Under the pieces are notes generated by a model, which was not told the origin of the DNA, ran no database searches, and saw only the letters and a program-made list of their open reading frames with translations. From NCBI RefSeq assembly GCF_000208865.1, contig NC_018390.1:200798-264797 (forward strand): DNA of 64,000 nt, read 5' to 3'. Every line of letters starts with the position of its first letter. Within the stretch, counting starts at the first letter, position 1. A program made the position numbers and the translations under genes. This stretch comes from Neospora caninum Liverpool. Taxonomy: Eukaryota; Apicomplexa; Conoidasida; Eucoccidiorida; Sarcocystidae. Shown piece by piece: positions 12,717 through 24,479 of the stretch.

Positions 12717-15700
12717 CTATTGATAGGGCTCTGTCAGCCGTCCCCAGCGAAGCAGATTCTTGTCCTTTTTCCGCACAGACTTGCGAGTCGGCGACAGGCC
12801 GCCGCGGGAGGGCAACCCGTACTTCGGATTCATGAGCCGCCACCACGCCCAGGCCTTGGTGTCTCTCTCGGTTGCCTTGCGAGTGGCGCATGCAGCCTCT
12901 TTTTGAGACGTGGAGGCGCGGACTGCGCCGCTCGCATGAGAAGCCAAGTGAGCTGCGACACGCGCCGAGAAACGCTTCGCAGTCTCCAAACGTGCTGCCC
13001 CAGAGGCCTCTCGACGCGCCTCCGCAAGGTCGACAGTCCTCAGCGCCGCTTCGAGCAAGTCGGGGAGAACAGGAAACGACGACGAGGGCGAGGAAGAGAC
13101 CGTGACACCAAGCGGGACTGCGTCAAGCAGGAGAAGCGCGTCGAGCTCCGAAAGCGCCCAAGATGCAACGAGGAGAACAAAGGCGTCACTGAAGGCCCAC
13201 GCCTCCGCCCGGGGGCCCGCGGACTCTGAGACACTCGAGCGACGCGGCGCCTGAAATACGAAAAGCACCACACAGGAACATTCTATGGAAGGGGCGAAAA
13301 AACCAAACGCGGGGAACATCAAATCACCACGCTTTCTACACACATATATGCAGACACATTCACGTTCAAATGCAGATATCTATGCATGTATACACATGCA
13401 TATACTGTGTATATACAGTGAGGGACGGAGTCGTGTGGGGGCACGCCTGCGCATTGGTGTGTACGCATGGAGACACGCAAGACACCGTGTATCTTTCTGG
13501 GTTTGTGGATGTGTGCCTTCGTTTTCGTGTCCGCTTTGCTCGTTGCCGAAGGTCCCCGCCACGACGCACCGTTTTGCCGAGGCGTCTCTTGCCCGCTGCA
13601 GCTGGAGCCAGGAGGACACGCTGGAGAGCAGCCGCCTCTCCCCGGTGTACGTACACCTGAAGCAGAGCGTGGAGGAGTCTCTGGTCTGTGGGGTGGATGT
13701 ACACTTGAATGCGGTCGCTCTGGCCAGCAGCCGAGGCCGAACCAGTCGACAGAGGGGCGGGACAAGGCGACTTGCAGCACGCGGTGGCGCGTGTCTCCGG
13801 CTGGCTTCCGAACGCGTCAGCGGGCCGCACTGTCTCCGGTTCTTGAACGCCAAACTCGAACACCTGATATGCATTTTCGCCGTCAAAAGCGTGCGTCGAA
13901 AAGGGACCTCCGCGTTCGCGAGGAAGCAGCGTGACCGCGCCCTTGGTGGCCAGCACATCAAAAGCCACCAGGGGATGGCTCGGTCGTATGTGCACCGGAA
14001 GGAGGCCGAGACACTGAAGGGGACGACAGTAGACGGCCGGAGTTGTGAAGATGTCGAGAGCACGTCTTTCGAGGCCTTGACGCACTGCCAGTTCTTCCGC
14101 CTCTGCATGCAGAACGAGGGCGACAAGAAGGCTTTCCCCTGCTTTTCCGACTCCTTCCGTGCCGCCGTCGTCCTCCCCCATCACGGCCGTCCGGTGTCTG
14201 TGCGCCTTCTCGCACCCTCGAGTGTACGTACCCCACAGCGTGGCTCTGCTGCGCGGGCTCTGCCGTCCGCTCTCTTCGTTGTTCGTCTCGGAGTCCCCTT
14301 CCCACGAATCTGAAGAGACGCTGACAAGGCTCGGGGAGGCGCAAAAAGGCCTTCCCGTACTGTCTCCAGACTCGGTCTCTATGTCGATCGCGGGATTCGC
14401 AGCGTCGCGCAGGCAGAACTCTTCGCTTTCTCGCGCACGCCCTCCATGCTGCCTCTCAAGGTGTACCGATGGCGCGCCCCGGCCATGCTCATCGGGGGCC
14501 GCCGACGCTCTGCTGTCTGCGTCGCTCTCGCATTCGTGGCCAATGACTGACCGCGGTGTATGTACTCCGCAGGTGTCTTGGAAGGGCCAAGAACGGGCTG
14601 AAGAAGAGGAAGACGCGGACGCAGGAGAAAGCGGCAAAGAAAGATCAGACGGCGGGGGCGCGGGGGTTCGAGCATGGTCCCCACACACGCCCAGGAGGGC
14701 GAACGTAAACGAGAAGCACCGAAGCCATCCGGGGTTGTCGGGCAGAGCGAAGAGGCGAGGTGAGACGGCAGAAAACGAATCGTCTGCTTTCGAGGCTCGG
14801 GCGGCCGCCCTCGTTACTCCTTCGTGCGGGCTCTCGCCGTCGTCGCGAACAGGAGACTGAAACGTCTCCTTTCCGGCGCCGTTTTGTTCCGGAGGTTGAG
14901 GAACCGGAAGCAGCGCCGTCGCCGCACTCGGCGGGGTGTACGTAAAGCTGAGGAATCGCAGCGATGCTGGCACTGGAGACGCAGCAGAGGCGAGAGACGG
15001 CAAGAAGCTCGGTGGCGAGACGGACGCAGCGCTTTGTGCGATCGCGCGCAGCGCCTGTCCCCCCACTTGACTCTTCATGCGAAGTTCGCCAGGAGTGAGA
15101 GGCTGAAGGAGACCCCACAGAATGGCTTCTATTTCTTTGGATTCGCCTGCTTCGCCTCTCGCAAGAGACAAGTCCCTGCGGGGATCCGGCTCCTCTCCTT
15201 CGCTCTCCTCATCTGCCTCGCCCGCGACCTTCCCTCTGTCGCGTTCATCTGTCGCCACTTCTCGCCTCGCTGCACGCTTCCTGTCCTTCTTCTCGGCGCC
15301 TGTTTTCTCCTCTACGGCAACCGCTGGGAAGCACAGAGGCGACTGCCGAGTCAGAAGCGCCGACAGATCGACGCCCGCGACAATTCCTGGCGAACCTGCC
15401 GCAGCAGCTTTCCCACGGATCCACCTCGCGTGTCTCGCAGAGTCGGCTTCGATGCGTTTCTCTTCCTCTGCGCCGTCCTCTGCCCCCGTCGCCGCGGCTG
15501 CACTGGCGTCTTCTCGCTGAAGCGTCGAGAACTTTCCTCGCGCACCTCGACTCTCGCTTCGCAAGCAGGCAAGCGGGACGGGGAAGAGCGCCATATGGAA
15601 CGAGGGTTGAAGGCGCCGCGACGCGCCCCGGCCCTCCAGCGGCTCTCCGAAAACATTGTCCTGGAGACACAGGAGGGTCCGCATGCACTCGGGCCGAGGC

Positions 15701-18700
15701 AGCCACACGAGTGCGAGTGCATGCGTTTCGGCACAGACATGCGCGGAGACCATCGAGGCTCCCGGCTCGCCGACGCGCTGCCAGGCTGGCGGCTGCAGCC
15801 CCGACACGTAGACCACTTCTGCCGCGCGGCAGCCGTCGCACACGAAGCTGCCCAGACTGCTGACGAGCTGGACCTCGGGGTGTAAGTACACCCCGGAAGC
15901 AGCCGAGGTCCGGCGGCAAAACCCGCAGCTCCAGTGCGGCGCGCGCTTCTTTTTCCGCTCCTGGTCCGCAGCGGGCGAGGCGGCGAGGCTCCCAAGACGC
16001 CTTTGTCGAACCGAGACAGAGATGTTCCGCACGACAAACGCATGCAACACAGCCAGCCGACCATCCGCGCAGCGCCCAACTAGCCACAGGCCGTACTCCA
16101 GGCACCGTTGAGGGGCCAGCTCAACGCTCGCCTGCCGCTCCGCGAGAGCGGCCAACACCCGCGCGTCTGCTGAGCGCAGAGCCGACGCCTGCGCCGCTGG
16201 AGAACTAGACGGCGAGCCGTGCGCGGCGAACGGAATGTACGGAATGGCGGCGAGGATGTGACTCACCGCGAGACCACGCCCAGCCGCTCCCGCGAGCGTG
16301 CCGAGCGCCTCGTGAAGCTCCGTGGCGCATGCAGGGACAGCCATCGGAAGGCCTGAGTCGGCGGTCTCCTCGCGACTCTTGCCGGGAATCTCGCGGCTCG
16401 ACGGAGTGCCGGGCGTCCTGGCTGTTGGGGCCCAGAGCGGGGCGACGACGAACTGTCTCGTCTCTTCGCGCTCGGTTTTCCTCTCTCCCTCTGTCGGCGC
16501 GTCTGCGCTTCTTTCGTGTTCCGGCGTGCCAAGAGTGGAGGCCAAACCCGTACGGGGCGAAGAACCGGCGACGCGCCAGGCCGCAGGGTGGATGTACAGC
16601 ACAAGAGGTTTCCAGGCGGCGCAGAACGCGTTTCGGCACGTGAGGGCAGTCGACAGGAAGAACGAACCCACGGATTTCCCCTGCGAAACCGAAGCGTCGC
16701 GGGTCTCCGCGCCGAGATTTCTTCCCAGCAGCGAGAGACGCGCCCGTTCAGCCGCATTCGAGCACGCCGACACAGAAGAGACCCGAACGCAGCTGCTCGG
16801 CACTGGAAGGTAGCGAAGGGAGCAACCACCAACAGGCGTCCAGAGAGAAATCGTAGAATCCGAAGCTGCGAGGGTGGAAGATGAGCACGCCGGGGGCGTT
16901 TTCCGTGGAGTAGACGCCGTCGAAGCCAACATGCTTTGCTTTCGCTCCGGCCAGGAGGCTCGCGCACACGCCTGCTCAAGTTCTTTCCACACAAAACGCC
17001 CCCGCGACCTTGAAGCCCCGCCTACACACAGAAAGGCAAGAACACGCCCCACGCAAAGCACACTACACCAAGCTGAGCTGTCCCACAAAGTGTCAACGCG
17101 TGTGCCTACCTCGACCTTTGCAAAAGCGTTTACAGAGTACAATTTAGTTAATAGACGATAAGGTAAACAAAGAGTTCAGATAATGTGTATACACTTGAAC
17201 AGAAGAAAAGCTAGGAAGGGCAAAGCGAAGAATCGTGTGACCTGGCTCGAGATGAACGTACACGCCCCCGCAGAGAAAACGTATCGCTTCTCTCACCTCG
17301 GGGAATGCTCGCCAGAAGAAGATACCGGGGGGTGTCCTCCGAGGCAGCCAGTGGATCTCCTTCGGCGCTCGACGTCGAATCCACGCTCCCTTTCTTTCCT
17401 TCCGGGGCGAGTGCTGCGCATGCATGCGGTCGAGGCAGCAAACACAGAACCGGAGAAAAGCACAAACACGGGGAGGGCGCGCCCGAGGTCGAGGAAGAAG
17501 CAGGACGGCTGGAGAAGACGAAGACGCCGGCTCGGCACGTGGCGATCGTCAAAAGAATCTGCGACAGGAAAGAGAGACAGCAGGATCGGGGGCGAAGCGG
17601 AAAACTTGGGAGGAGTTGGAGAGGCGAACTCGAAACGACAGATCAACGAAGAACGGGAAAGAGAATCAACATGCACGTACGTGCACGTGTGAGTCGGCTC
17701 GTACACACAGGTCGGCACATAAAACCCCCGCCTCTTCTTGCGAGTGCTGAGACCCGAGAGGGAGGAAATCGAGAAGGGGGACAGGGATCTCGAGGAAAGA
17801 GAGCGAAGACTGACTTCATGGGTCTCTTCATCGAAGACAGCAGCGGCGCCTGCCAGTTTATGCTGTTCGTCCCGGTCGTCGCCGTCTAGCTGTGCGAGGT
17901 ATTCCGTGTACGTCTCTTCCCAGCACGTTCTGTCTCCTTTCTTCCCCGCCGCGCGGCACGGGCTCCACACTGGGTCACGCGCGGCCCAGTCTCTGGAGGG
18001 CGGCGAAGAGGAAGGCGGTGAAGAGGAAGGCGGCGAAGAGGAAGGCGGCGAAGCGGTGGCGGGGAGTGGGAAAGACAGCACGACAGCGCAGGTGGGAAGG
18101 ACCACGAGGTGGAGAGAGGCCGCGCCTGATCCGCTGATGGAGAGAAGGACAAGCAGCTGGGGAAGGCCCACAGGCAGGCCTTCCACAGGGAGAGCGTCGC
18201 GAACAACAGGCTGGGAGTCGCGGGGGCGTGTGGAAGATTGAACCTGCGAACACAGCAAATGGTGGTGGCGCGGCGTGCGGGATCGAGTGCAGAACGCAGC
18301 CTCCAAAAAAGTCCGAATGTGCACAAGACGAGCGCAAGGGTGCTCGTCTCGTTGACAGCAGCGGTGGGAACTCAAAAAGCTAGCGCGCTCTTTCGCCCCT
18401 TCTTCGTCTTGATCCTTCGGCACTCGCCTCCAGCTGCTTACCTGCCCTCGCCGCCCTGCTGCGACGGCGGGTTCGACACCTTCCTCCTGGCTGTCCTCGT
18501 CCAGGAAGAGAGACGCGTTGATCTCGCGGACGGAGCTCTGCTGTTCGCTGCGCCCAAGTCCGCTGTGCAGATCCAGAAGGCGAAGGTGAATGCTTTTTTC
18601 TGGAGTCGCCCTCGAGGGCCGTCTTCCTTTCTGCGCCTCTTCACGCGCCGTGGAGTTCCTACCTGACTCCCAGCGAGTTGTCACAACGTACGCGCACCTG

Positions 18701-19479
18701 CCGTCAGCAGTCAGGCCTCTGAGTTGCAGTTCGCGCTGCTGCGAAGAAGACGGCTCCGAGAGTCTCGCGGGTCTTCCGCGGCATCCAGTCGAGGCAGAGG
18801 CGGAGGCCTGCACAGAGGCACGGGACGATGGAGACCGCGGGCTTTTTTCGGAGCTCGCGCGCCGCCTAGAGCCACACCACCGCGGAGCATGGCACGCCAG
18901 AGACGCCCAAGAAGCGAGAAGGTTCCGGAACGATTCGCGCGAGTTCACCCTCTCTGGGAAAGCAGCGGAGGTGGGCGCAACGCCCTGGATCCCGTCGTGT
19001 CCTCTGTCAGGAGAAAGAGCGTCTGCCTCTCTCACGTTTTCTGCATCCGTGAGGTCTGAGAGCCTCCAACTGCGTGTCTCGGTCTCAGCCGGTTCGGTGT
19101 CTCTTCGCGCGGCTGTTGTGCCTGATTCGTTCCCCGAGTGCAGCGTGAACTTGCGTCTAAAAAGAAGGCGAAGAAGCGAACTTCCTTCCCCGGTGTCGGC
19201 CATAGCAGGCGGTCTCTGCGGTCTCGAAACCACACAGAGTCGCTGCCGCTTGGCCGAGCCTTCGCTTTGCTTTTCGACGGCGGTCGCCTCGGTCGCGCAG
19301 GCGTCGGTTTCGCGGGTGCGTTTCTCTCCTTTTCCTGCCGGTCCGTCCCCCGTGAGTTCTCGCCTCGAGCCCGAGAGACGAGCCTTTCCCTGCGCAGAAA
19401 AGGAGTCGTGGCACGCCTCTTCTCGCGACACGCCACCGTCGGGCAGCGAAGTCGCGAGCTCGAAGCGAACAGACAGCAT
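12717..19479 (-). CDS. large unknown protein, about 1,950 aa, beta-propeller-like segments
   Basis: A five-exon model closes exactly in phase: 19479-18442, 18243-17677, 17558-17297, 17021-13570 and 13250-12717 (TAG). The ATG at 19479 lies in CGCCATGC. The N-terminus is charged and low complexity. From exon 1 on there are beta-rich, WD-like pieces (TADGRCAYVVTTRWES, GRCADGRLAVLHAFVVRN), a Cys-pair region coded near 15,830-15,925 (CGFCRR ... FVCDGC, a possible zinc-binding loop), a Ser-Pro tandem (SSPPS repeats, 18001-18052) and acidic linkers. Near 16,750-16,970 a second frame encodes an attractive stretch (STENAPGVLIFHPRSFGFYD), so an extra intron there is possible. The protein is probably a scaffold or regulatory subunit; no family could be assigned. 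Several copies of the GTGTACGTACACC motif sit inside exon 4. Confidence 0.6.
13644..13657. repeat. GGTGTACGTACACC palindrome, copy inside coding exon
   Basis: Perfect 14-bp self-complementary sequence. In this minus-strand exon it encodes the Val-Tyr-Val-His part of LLQVYVHRGE. Related copies in the same exon: 13692-13708, 14219-14232, 14554-14567, 14933-14946, 15877-15894 and about 16588-16601. Confidence 0.9.
15877..15894. repeat. GGGGTGTA-ag-TACACCCC inverted repeat in coding exon
   Basis: Eight-base arms with a 2-base spacer; a variant of the dispersed GGTGTACGTACACC motif. On the minus strand it encodes GVYLHP between the two Cys pairs of the large unknown protein. Confidence 0.85.
18001..18052 (-). 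repeat. 15-bp tandem repeat encoding SSPPS units
   Basis: Plus-strand GCGGCGAAGAGGAAG repeated about 3.5 times with one variant base; on the minus strand it encodes a Ser-Pro low-complexity segment of the large unknown protein. Confidence 0.85.
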
Positions 19480-19853
19480 GGCGACAGACTTTCCCGGGAA
19501 AAAGACGAACGCTGAACTTCTCTTGAGACTCAGCGAAGCGAGGTCCAGGAAGGAAAGCAGAGACCAACGCGAAAGCTGACCCGTTCACCGTGTGCGTGTG
19601 TGCTGGGCGGGAACCCGCCAAGACGTCGTGGGGAGGAACTCTCTCTTGTGTTTGCGAAAACGCGGAGAGCGCGACGTTCAAATCCAAACTCGCACTGAAA
19701 AAAAGACACGAGGGAGGCCGGCCGTGTGTAAACTATGGTGGCGAAGGCAATACGTTCCGTTCGTCGCCGGCAGCATGCATTGCCTGCGAAGCATGCACGC
19801 TTTCTTCCATGCACGCGACTTAGACATCTCAGACCTCGTCGCTGTCTCTGCAG
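19480..19853. promoter_or_regulatory. upstream region of the large minus-strand gene, two TGCATGC-type motifs
   Basis: Lies upstream of the ATG at 19479. GCATGCA occurs at about 19773-19779 and 19791-19797. TGCATGC is an over-represented apicomplexan promoter motif (known for coccidia and for Plasmodium ApiAP2 sites). Promoter activity is inferred from position only. Confidence 0.35.
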
Positions 19854-20093
19854 CGAGTGCGCCATCCCCGGGACGCGACGCTGGGTCAACTCGCCAGCAT
19901 GTTAGAAAAAGTTAAATCTGCGAACGGCGCTTTTGCAGTGGCCCAGAATCGCGCCGCCCGCGTCCCTACGGGGCACGGTCCCGTGTCGCTGGCGTCTGCG
20001 GTGCCCAGAGGAAAAGACGGGGCCGTGAGTCAAGAGGCGTCAGGTGGAATCGAAGCATCGGGGACAAAGAGGCCGTCCGTGGTGAGCAGCTGA
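19854..20093 (+). CDS. isolated exon, weakly SAP18-like
   Basis: After a strong acceptor (cgctgtctctgcag) a frame encodes RHPRDATLGQLASMLEKVKS and stays open to TGA at 20091-20093; a gtgagc donor sits just before the stop. The DATLxQLxxML pattern resembles the centre of SAP18 (Sin3-associated polypeptide, ubiquitin-like fold), where a similar DATLxEL segment occurs. I found neither the N-terminal strand region upstream (only 370 bp separate it from the divergent gene) nor the usual GDYLDVAI-like ending downstream. It may be a small gene, a gene fragment or a pseudogene. Confidence 0.3.
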   Translation, partial: RVRHPRDATLGQLASMLEKVKSANGAFAVAQNRAARVPTGHGPVSLASAVPRGKDGAVSQEASGGIEASGTKRPSVVSS

Positions 20094-20411
20094 CGAATGC
20101 ACGATTGCAAAGCTCGTTGATGTTAACAAAGTCTGACAATGAAAAATTACGAGATACCGGCAGAAAGCAACCCCTACACAGTTCACACGGTCCTCGCTTC
20201 TGCGTAGCTCCCTGAGGAAAAAACGGCTTCATGTACGAACCCGCCGATACACGTGATATGCCTCTGCCGAGACAGAAAGGAACAATCGTGTTGAGGAGCC
20301 TCGACTCCCGAGGCAGTGGCTGTAGTCAGTGGAAGACAGCAGAAACTTGGTGTTCCGCGAAGTTCTGGTGTCCGCAGGTGGGTGGAGGGGCCCGCACTTT
20401 CAGAGTTTCGA

Positions 20412-23400
20412 TCAGTGAACTTTGTGTTTTCGAAGTTTTTCAAGTTGCTCCGCTGCTTCAGCGGCAAAACGGAGAGCTCCTGCAACAGTGTGCTCCCTGG
20501 TTGCAAAACATCTAGTAAATTTCACTGTCCCTTGAGAACGAACGCAGAAGCGACCACCCTCGCTGCGTTTTTCGTAGCGAATCGACGGGTGGCGTGACCG
20601 TGCTAGCTTCTGTAGTTCAGGTGTCCCCAAATTTCCATTATTTGCCGTTGTGAGCCGTGACAACGGAAAGCCCTGTGGCAAAATCCCTGCAATGTTCCCG
20701 GGCGAGCAGGGATGCCTGGTTGGTGTAATGCTTGGAATCCGACAGTGCCGAGAGGTTTTCTTGGATGGGGGAACGAGCGCAGGGAGTGGCGCTTTGGGTA
20801 ACTTGGCAGTGTCACCCTCCACTGGGCTCGCACTCGTACGAGGTTTCAGCAGCTGCTCTGGCGTGTTTATCAGTTCCACAACATTCCGACACCTGGTTCT
20901 CAAGTCCCTGTGTCCTGCGGCAGCATAGAAGAGCACTGATTTCCAATCTTACCACGAAACTACATCTGGCTCAGGGCTTCTGTCGGACTCCAAGAGTACC
21001 CCTCGCTTTTGGCAGATGCCGAGAAACGCATCCAGTTCTCGAGCAGGATCAAGCAGAATGTCTAATAAGGAAGCGCTTGCCGTTCCGCAGATTAGAGTCA
21101 ACTAAAAGCTGACGTACCGTCTTCTCCACGAAGTTTCACGTCTACGCATTCCTGATACAGAACGGCTTTCGTTTCTTGATACTTTTGTCGCTTGACACAA
21201 AACCCTCGACACACCTGAAGGAAGCACGCCGCCAGAAACTCGAGCTGCTCTTCCTGGGGATCCACGAGACGGCGTAGGTTCCTGTCACAGAGGACCCGTC
21301 CGAATGAAGCGTTACCTTGTTCGGCATGCCAGAACGGACCATTTTCCTTTCCCTGCACGAGCTGCAGTGGGGGCTGGACCACATCTTCTCGATAAAGAGC
21401 TGTTTCAAAATTTTGGAGACCTCCAGCTGGACTGTAGAGGTGTTTAGATGACCCACCTCAGAAATCTCTTCGGAAGTGTATACGCTTTCCAGTTTCCTTT
21501 CCAATCCGGTGAGCGCGCGCGAAAACCTGACGACAGCGATGACCTTCAGAAAAACAGTAAATGCGTGTGTTCTCTCAGAAAGCCGACTGACCACCGGAGA
21601 AGTTTGTCGCCACACTCCCACGGTTGAGAACTCTCTTCGGTAACAGGAAGCTGCGGGATGCTGAGCGTTTGGAGAATGCCGTTTGCGTCACTGGCCAATT
21701 GAACAGCAATCGTGAAGAACTGCGCTGGACCACCGGAAAATAATGGAAAACGAAGGCGCCCCTGAACAGCCTATGGAGACTGACCGCTCGTTCGCTGCCT
21801 TGATGTTCGGTAGAAAACTAGCGCCGCTTCCAGGATGCGGCGAATGATCAGTGCATTCTGTGTACATGTCGAAATCAAACTAGTTAGCCGCACCGTAGCA
21901 AAAACGCTCAGTAAGCCTACCCTCCTGCAGTCATCAGCGAGTGGCCCAGAGAGTTGTTTGTGCAAGCGCATTCTTGCTGCGTCCACCCAGCGCACTGCGT
22001 TCATGAGGCACTGCGTCAGGCTGTGGTAGCAGACGCAAGGGACGGAGCATGACCGGGCTGTTGCGGCGGCGGCTTCCATTGTCGGAGAAACACGAACAGC
22101 CTCTCTTGTTGGAGTAAACGACGAAGTCCGCTCTAGGATGCCGGAAGGTATGCAGAAATGGTTCCACAACTTTTGCCTGACAGAGTCCTCCAGCAGGTAG
22201 TGGCATCAACAACTTCGCGCTTGGCTGTGTTCAATGCATCCGGTGACGCAACACAGAGTCGATCCTGTTGGACTCCAGACACACAGCACACAACCATGCA
22301 GACTGACAAACGACGCGAAGGTCTGGTGTTCGTCTGAATGTAGAAGAGAAAGGATCTACAGGAAATCAGGGGAAAATTCTTTCTTTTCTAAACGTGTGAA
22401 CGGGTGCGTAAATGCTAAACCATCGCACCGTCGCCCGAGTGTCTATACACCCCTTCATTCGGCGTGCCTTTTATATAAGGCATTGTAGAAACAAGGATGT
22501 GCTGTGGTTGACTAGGGACAAATACTTTGCAAAGGCAAGAGTGCTTGGGTTCGAGAGAGGCGTTGCCGACTGAACAGACGTCGGAGGAGATTGTCGTCTT
22601 CGCGCTGGTGGTGCGTACCGCACCCGGATACGTTCGTTTATCCTGACAATGTCATACATGCACAAGAGATGATTTTGCTGTTCACACGTATTTGCAAGTC
22701 TTTAGTCTAGCATCAAAGGTGACCTCGTCTCCCTCTGCAGGTGACGGTGGCTCTGATTGTGCGTGTGCACCTCACGACTGAGAAGCTGACCACCGTACTA
22801 GAGTACTGTTCAACTACATCCTTGAAGGCGGATGCTTTTCTTTATTTAGCAATGTCCTCTGAAAACGTAGTACTGGGTAAACAACCACATTTTGAACCAC
22901 CGGGCGGTGGACTGCCTGCTCCGTAAAAATTTAGCGGACGAACGGGTGCGTCCAGGGTAGAACCTGACAGCCTTCCGTGATTTTCTTCAGGCAAGCATGC
23001 GGTGTGCTGTGGCCGTGTAGAGCAGGGTCAGTAAGTTTTCGGATATTTCCTCCTCGAAAATGCTAAGTTCATGTGGACGCAGTTATCGCTCTTCTGTACC
23101 TGTGTGGCAACGCTTCGCGCCCGCGTCGAGTGGAACAGGTTCGACGGACGCGACTACTGGTGCTTTAAGAGCAAAAACCAAGGCAAGAATGACACCCGTG
23201 ATGCTTTGTAGCAGAATAGAATTCTCCTCTATCGGTTCTTGAACGTGGCTCAGTAGCTGTCTATTTAGAAACGACAGTGGCGAGGCGAAGAACCAAGGCC
23301 GAGTTCGAGCTCTGTTGACGCCTGCTTGTGTCATTGCCCGAGCACCTCCCTTTCGTCTATGAAGCTGGGGATAAGAAAGCATCGACCAAAATAAATCGAG

Positions 23401-24286
23401 AGCTGCTTGAAGCGGAGTCGCAATTGAGCGGGCGAAACCGTCACGTTGCCGGCCCGCAGACAGGCCTCGAAGGTGTGCCGGCAGAGCTCGTCAGTTTCAC
23501 GAGTCACCGCCAGCGTTTTTTCACCACAGGAACGGGAGTCCAGACGATTAGAGAATGACCGTCTTTTGCTCTCTTTTTCAATACCTCATGTGCCTCACCC
23601 CGGCAACGAAGGACTCGCTGCCGCAACTGCGTCAAGCGTGCTGCCCTCCGTTGTGTCTTGTTCGCCACATTCCGCTCGGGCAAGACAGACTTTTTTCTCG
23701 GTTCTCTGGCCGCTGGCTTGGTTAACCGTTAGAGGTGACAGAGGGTACTGCGGTCAACTTTTTTGCATCCGTTCCAAAACGGCCGAGTCTTTTTCGTTCC
23801 CTTTTCTTCTTCACTGGTGTTTGCTTCACACAGAAATGGGTCCTCTGACAAGCTCCGACGGATCGTTTTTGGCCGAGTCACACACTTGACGCAGTTGCTT
23901 GACGGGAGAGGGGCGGGTTCCCTCCTCTAGCGAGTGACCGCACGCGTCCGCTATAGAGTCTCAGGAGAACACATACCGGCGCGCATATCTGCACGCTTAC
24001 TCCGTGTCTTGTGTTCCTTTTTTCCTTGCTTTGCCAAGTCGCCCTTCTTTTTCCTCTTTTCTTCTGTGTCCTCTTTTTCGCCTCGAACTTCCATTTCGAG
24101 TCCTTTTCTCGAGGGCTCTTCCGGTTCCCTCCTGCGTCTGCCAGGAGATGCCAAGTCACCCAGTTTGACGGCCGCCAGCGGACATCCCGTCACCAAGCCA
24201 CTGGCTAGAGACTTCCCCCGCGCCGACTGCCTTTCTTTTTTCCTCGACATTCCTCCCGCACATCTTTCCGGAGTTTCGCTTCGCAT
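20412..24286 (-). CDS. many-exon gene of unknown function
   Basis: The 3' half is well supported: about 22033-21920, 21857-21785 (NALIIRRILEAALVFYRTSR), 21724-21595 (TIAVQLASDANGILQTLSIP), 21543-21457, 21431-21118 (GLQNFETALYREDVVQPPLQ ... QEEQLEFLAACFLQVCRGFC) and 20914-20412; phases match from exon to exon. One intron (21594-21544) would be only 51 nt, so that junction is doubtful. Upstream coding pieces are seen near 23545-23385 (ETDELCRHTFEACLRAGNVT) and 23268-23200 (LLSHVQEPIEENSILLQSIT), and a possible first exon 24286-23976 starts with ATG, is Lys/Arg/Glu-rich and ends at a gtatgt donor. I did not connect all exons. The protein is helical with no motif I can name. Introns here lack microsatellites, unlike the rest of the window. 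Confidence 0.55.
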
Positions 24287-24479
24287 CTCGTCGCCCTCTG
24301 CGCTTTTGAGTCCACAACCGCGCTGGACGACTCACCGCGGTCTTCTAAGATACCCGAACCGGTGTATCTTCTCCAGTCTCCTCTCAGGCTGCCTATTCTG
24401 GCGGCGGCGTCGTCGCAGAATCTCAGTTTTCACTGCAATTCCGTCGGTCTGAGCAGTTTCGGTTTCTCCCCCCTACACA

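Noticed and set aside
22090..22212. Uridine kinase/UPRT-like segment on the minus strand (FRHPRADFVVYSNKR)
   Set aside because: The similarity to the ADxIVPRG region is short and neither the P-loop nor the downstream motifs were found.
22459..22475. TATA-box-like TTATATAAAAGGC on the minus strand
   Set aside because: Coccidian promoters do not generally depend on TATA boxes, and the site falls inside the many-exon gene rather than at a plausible start.
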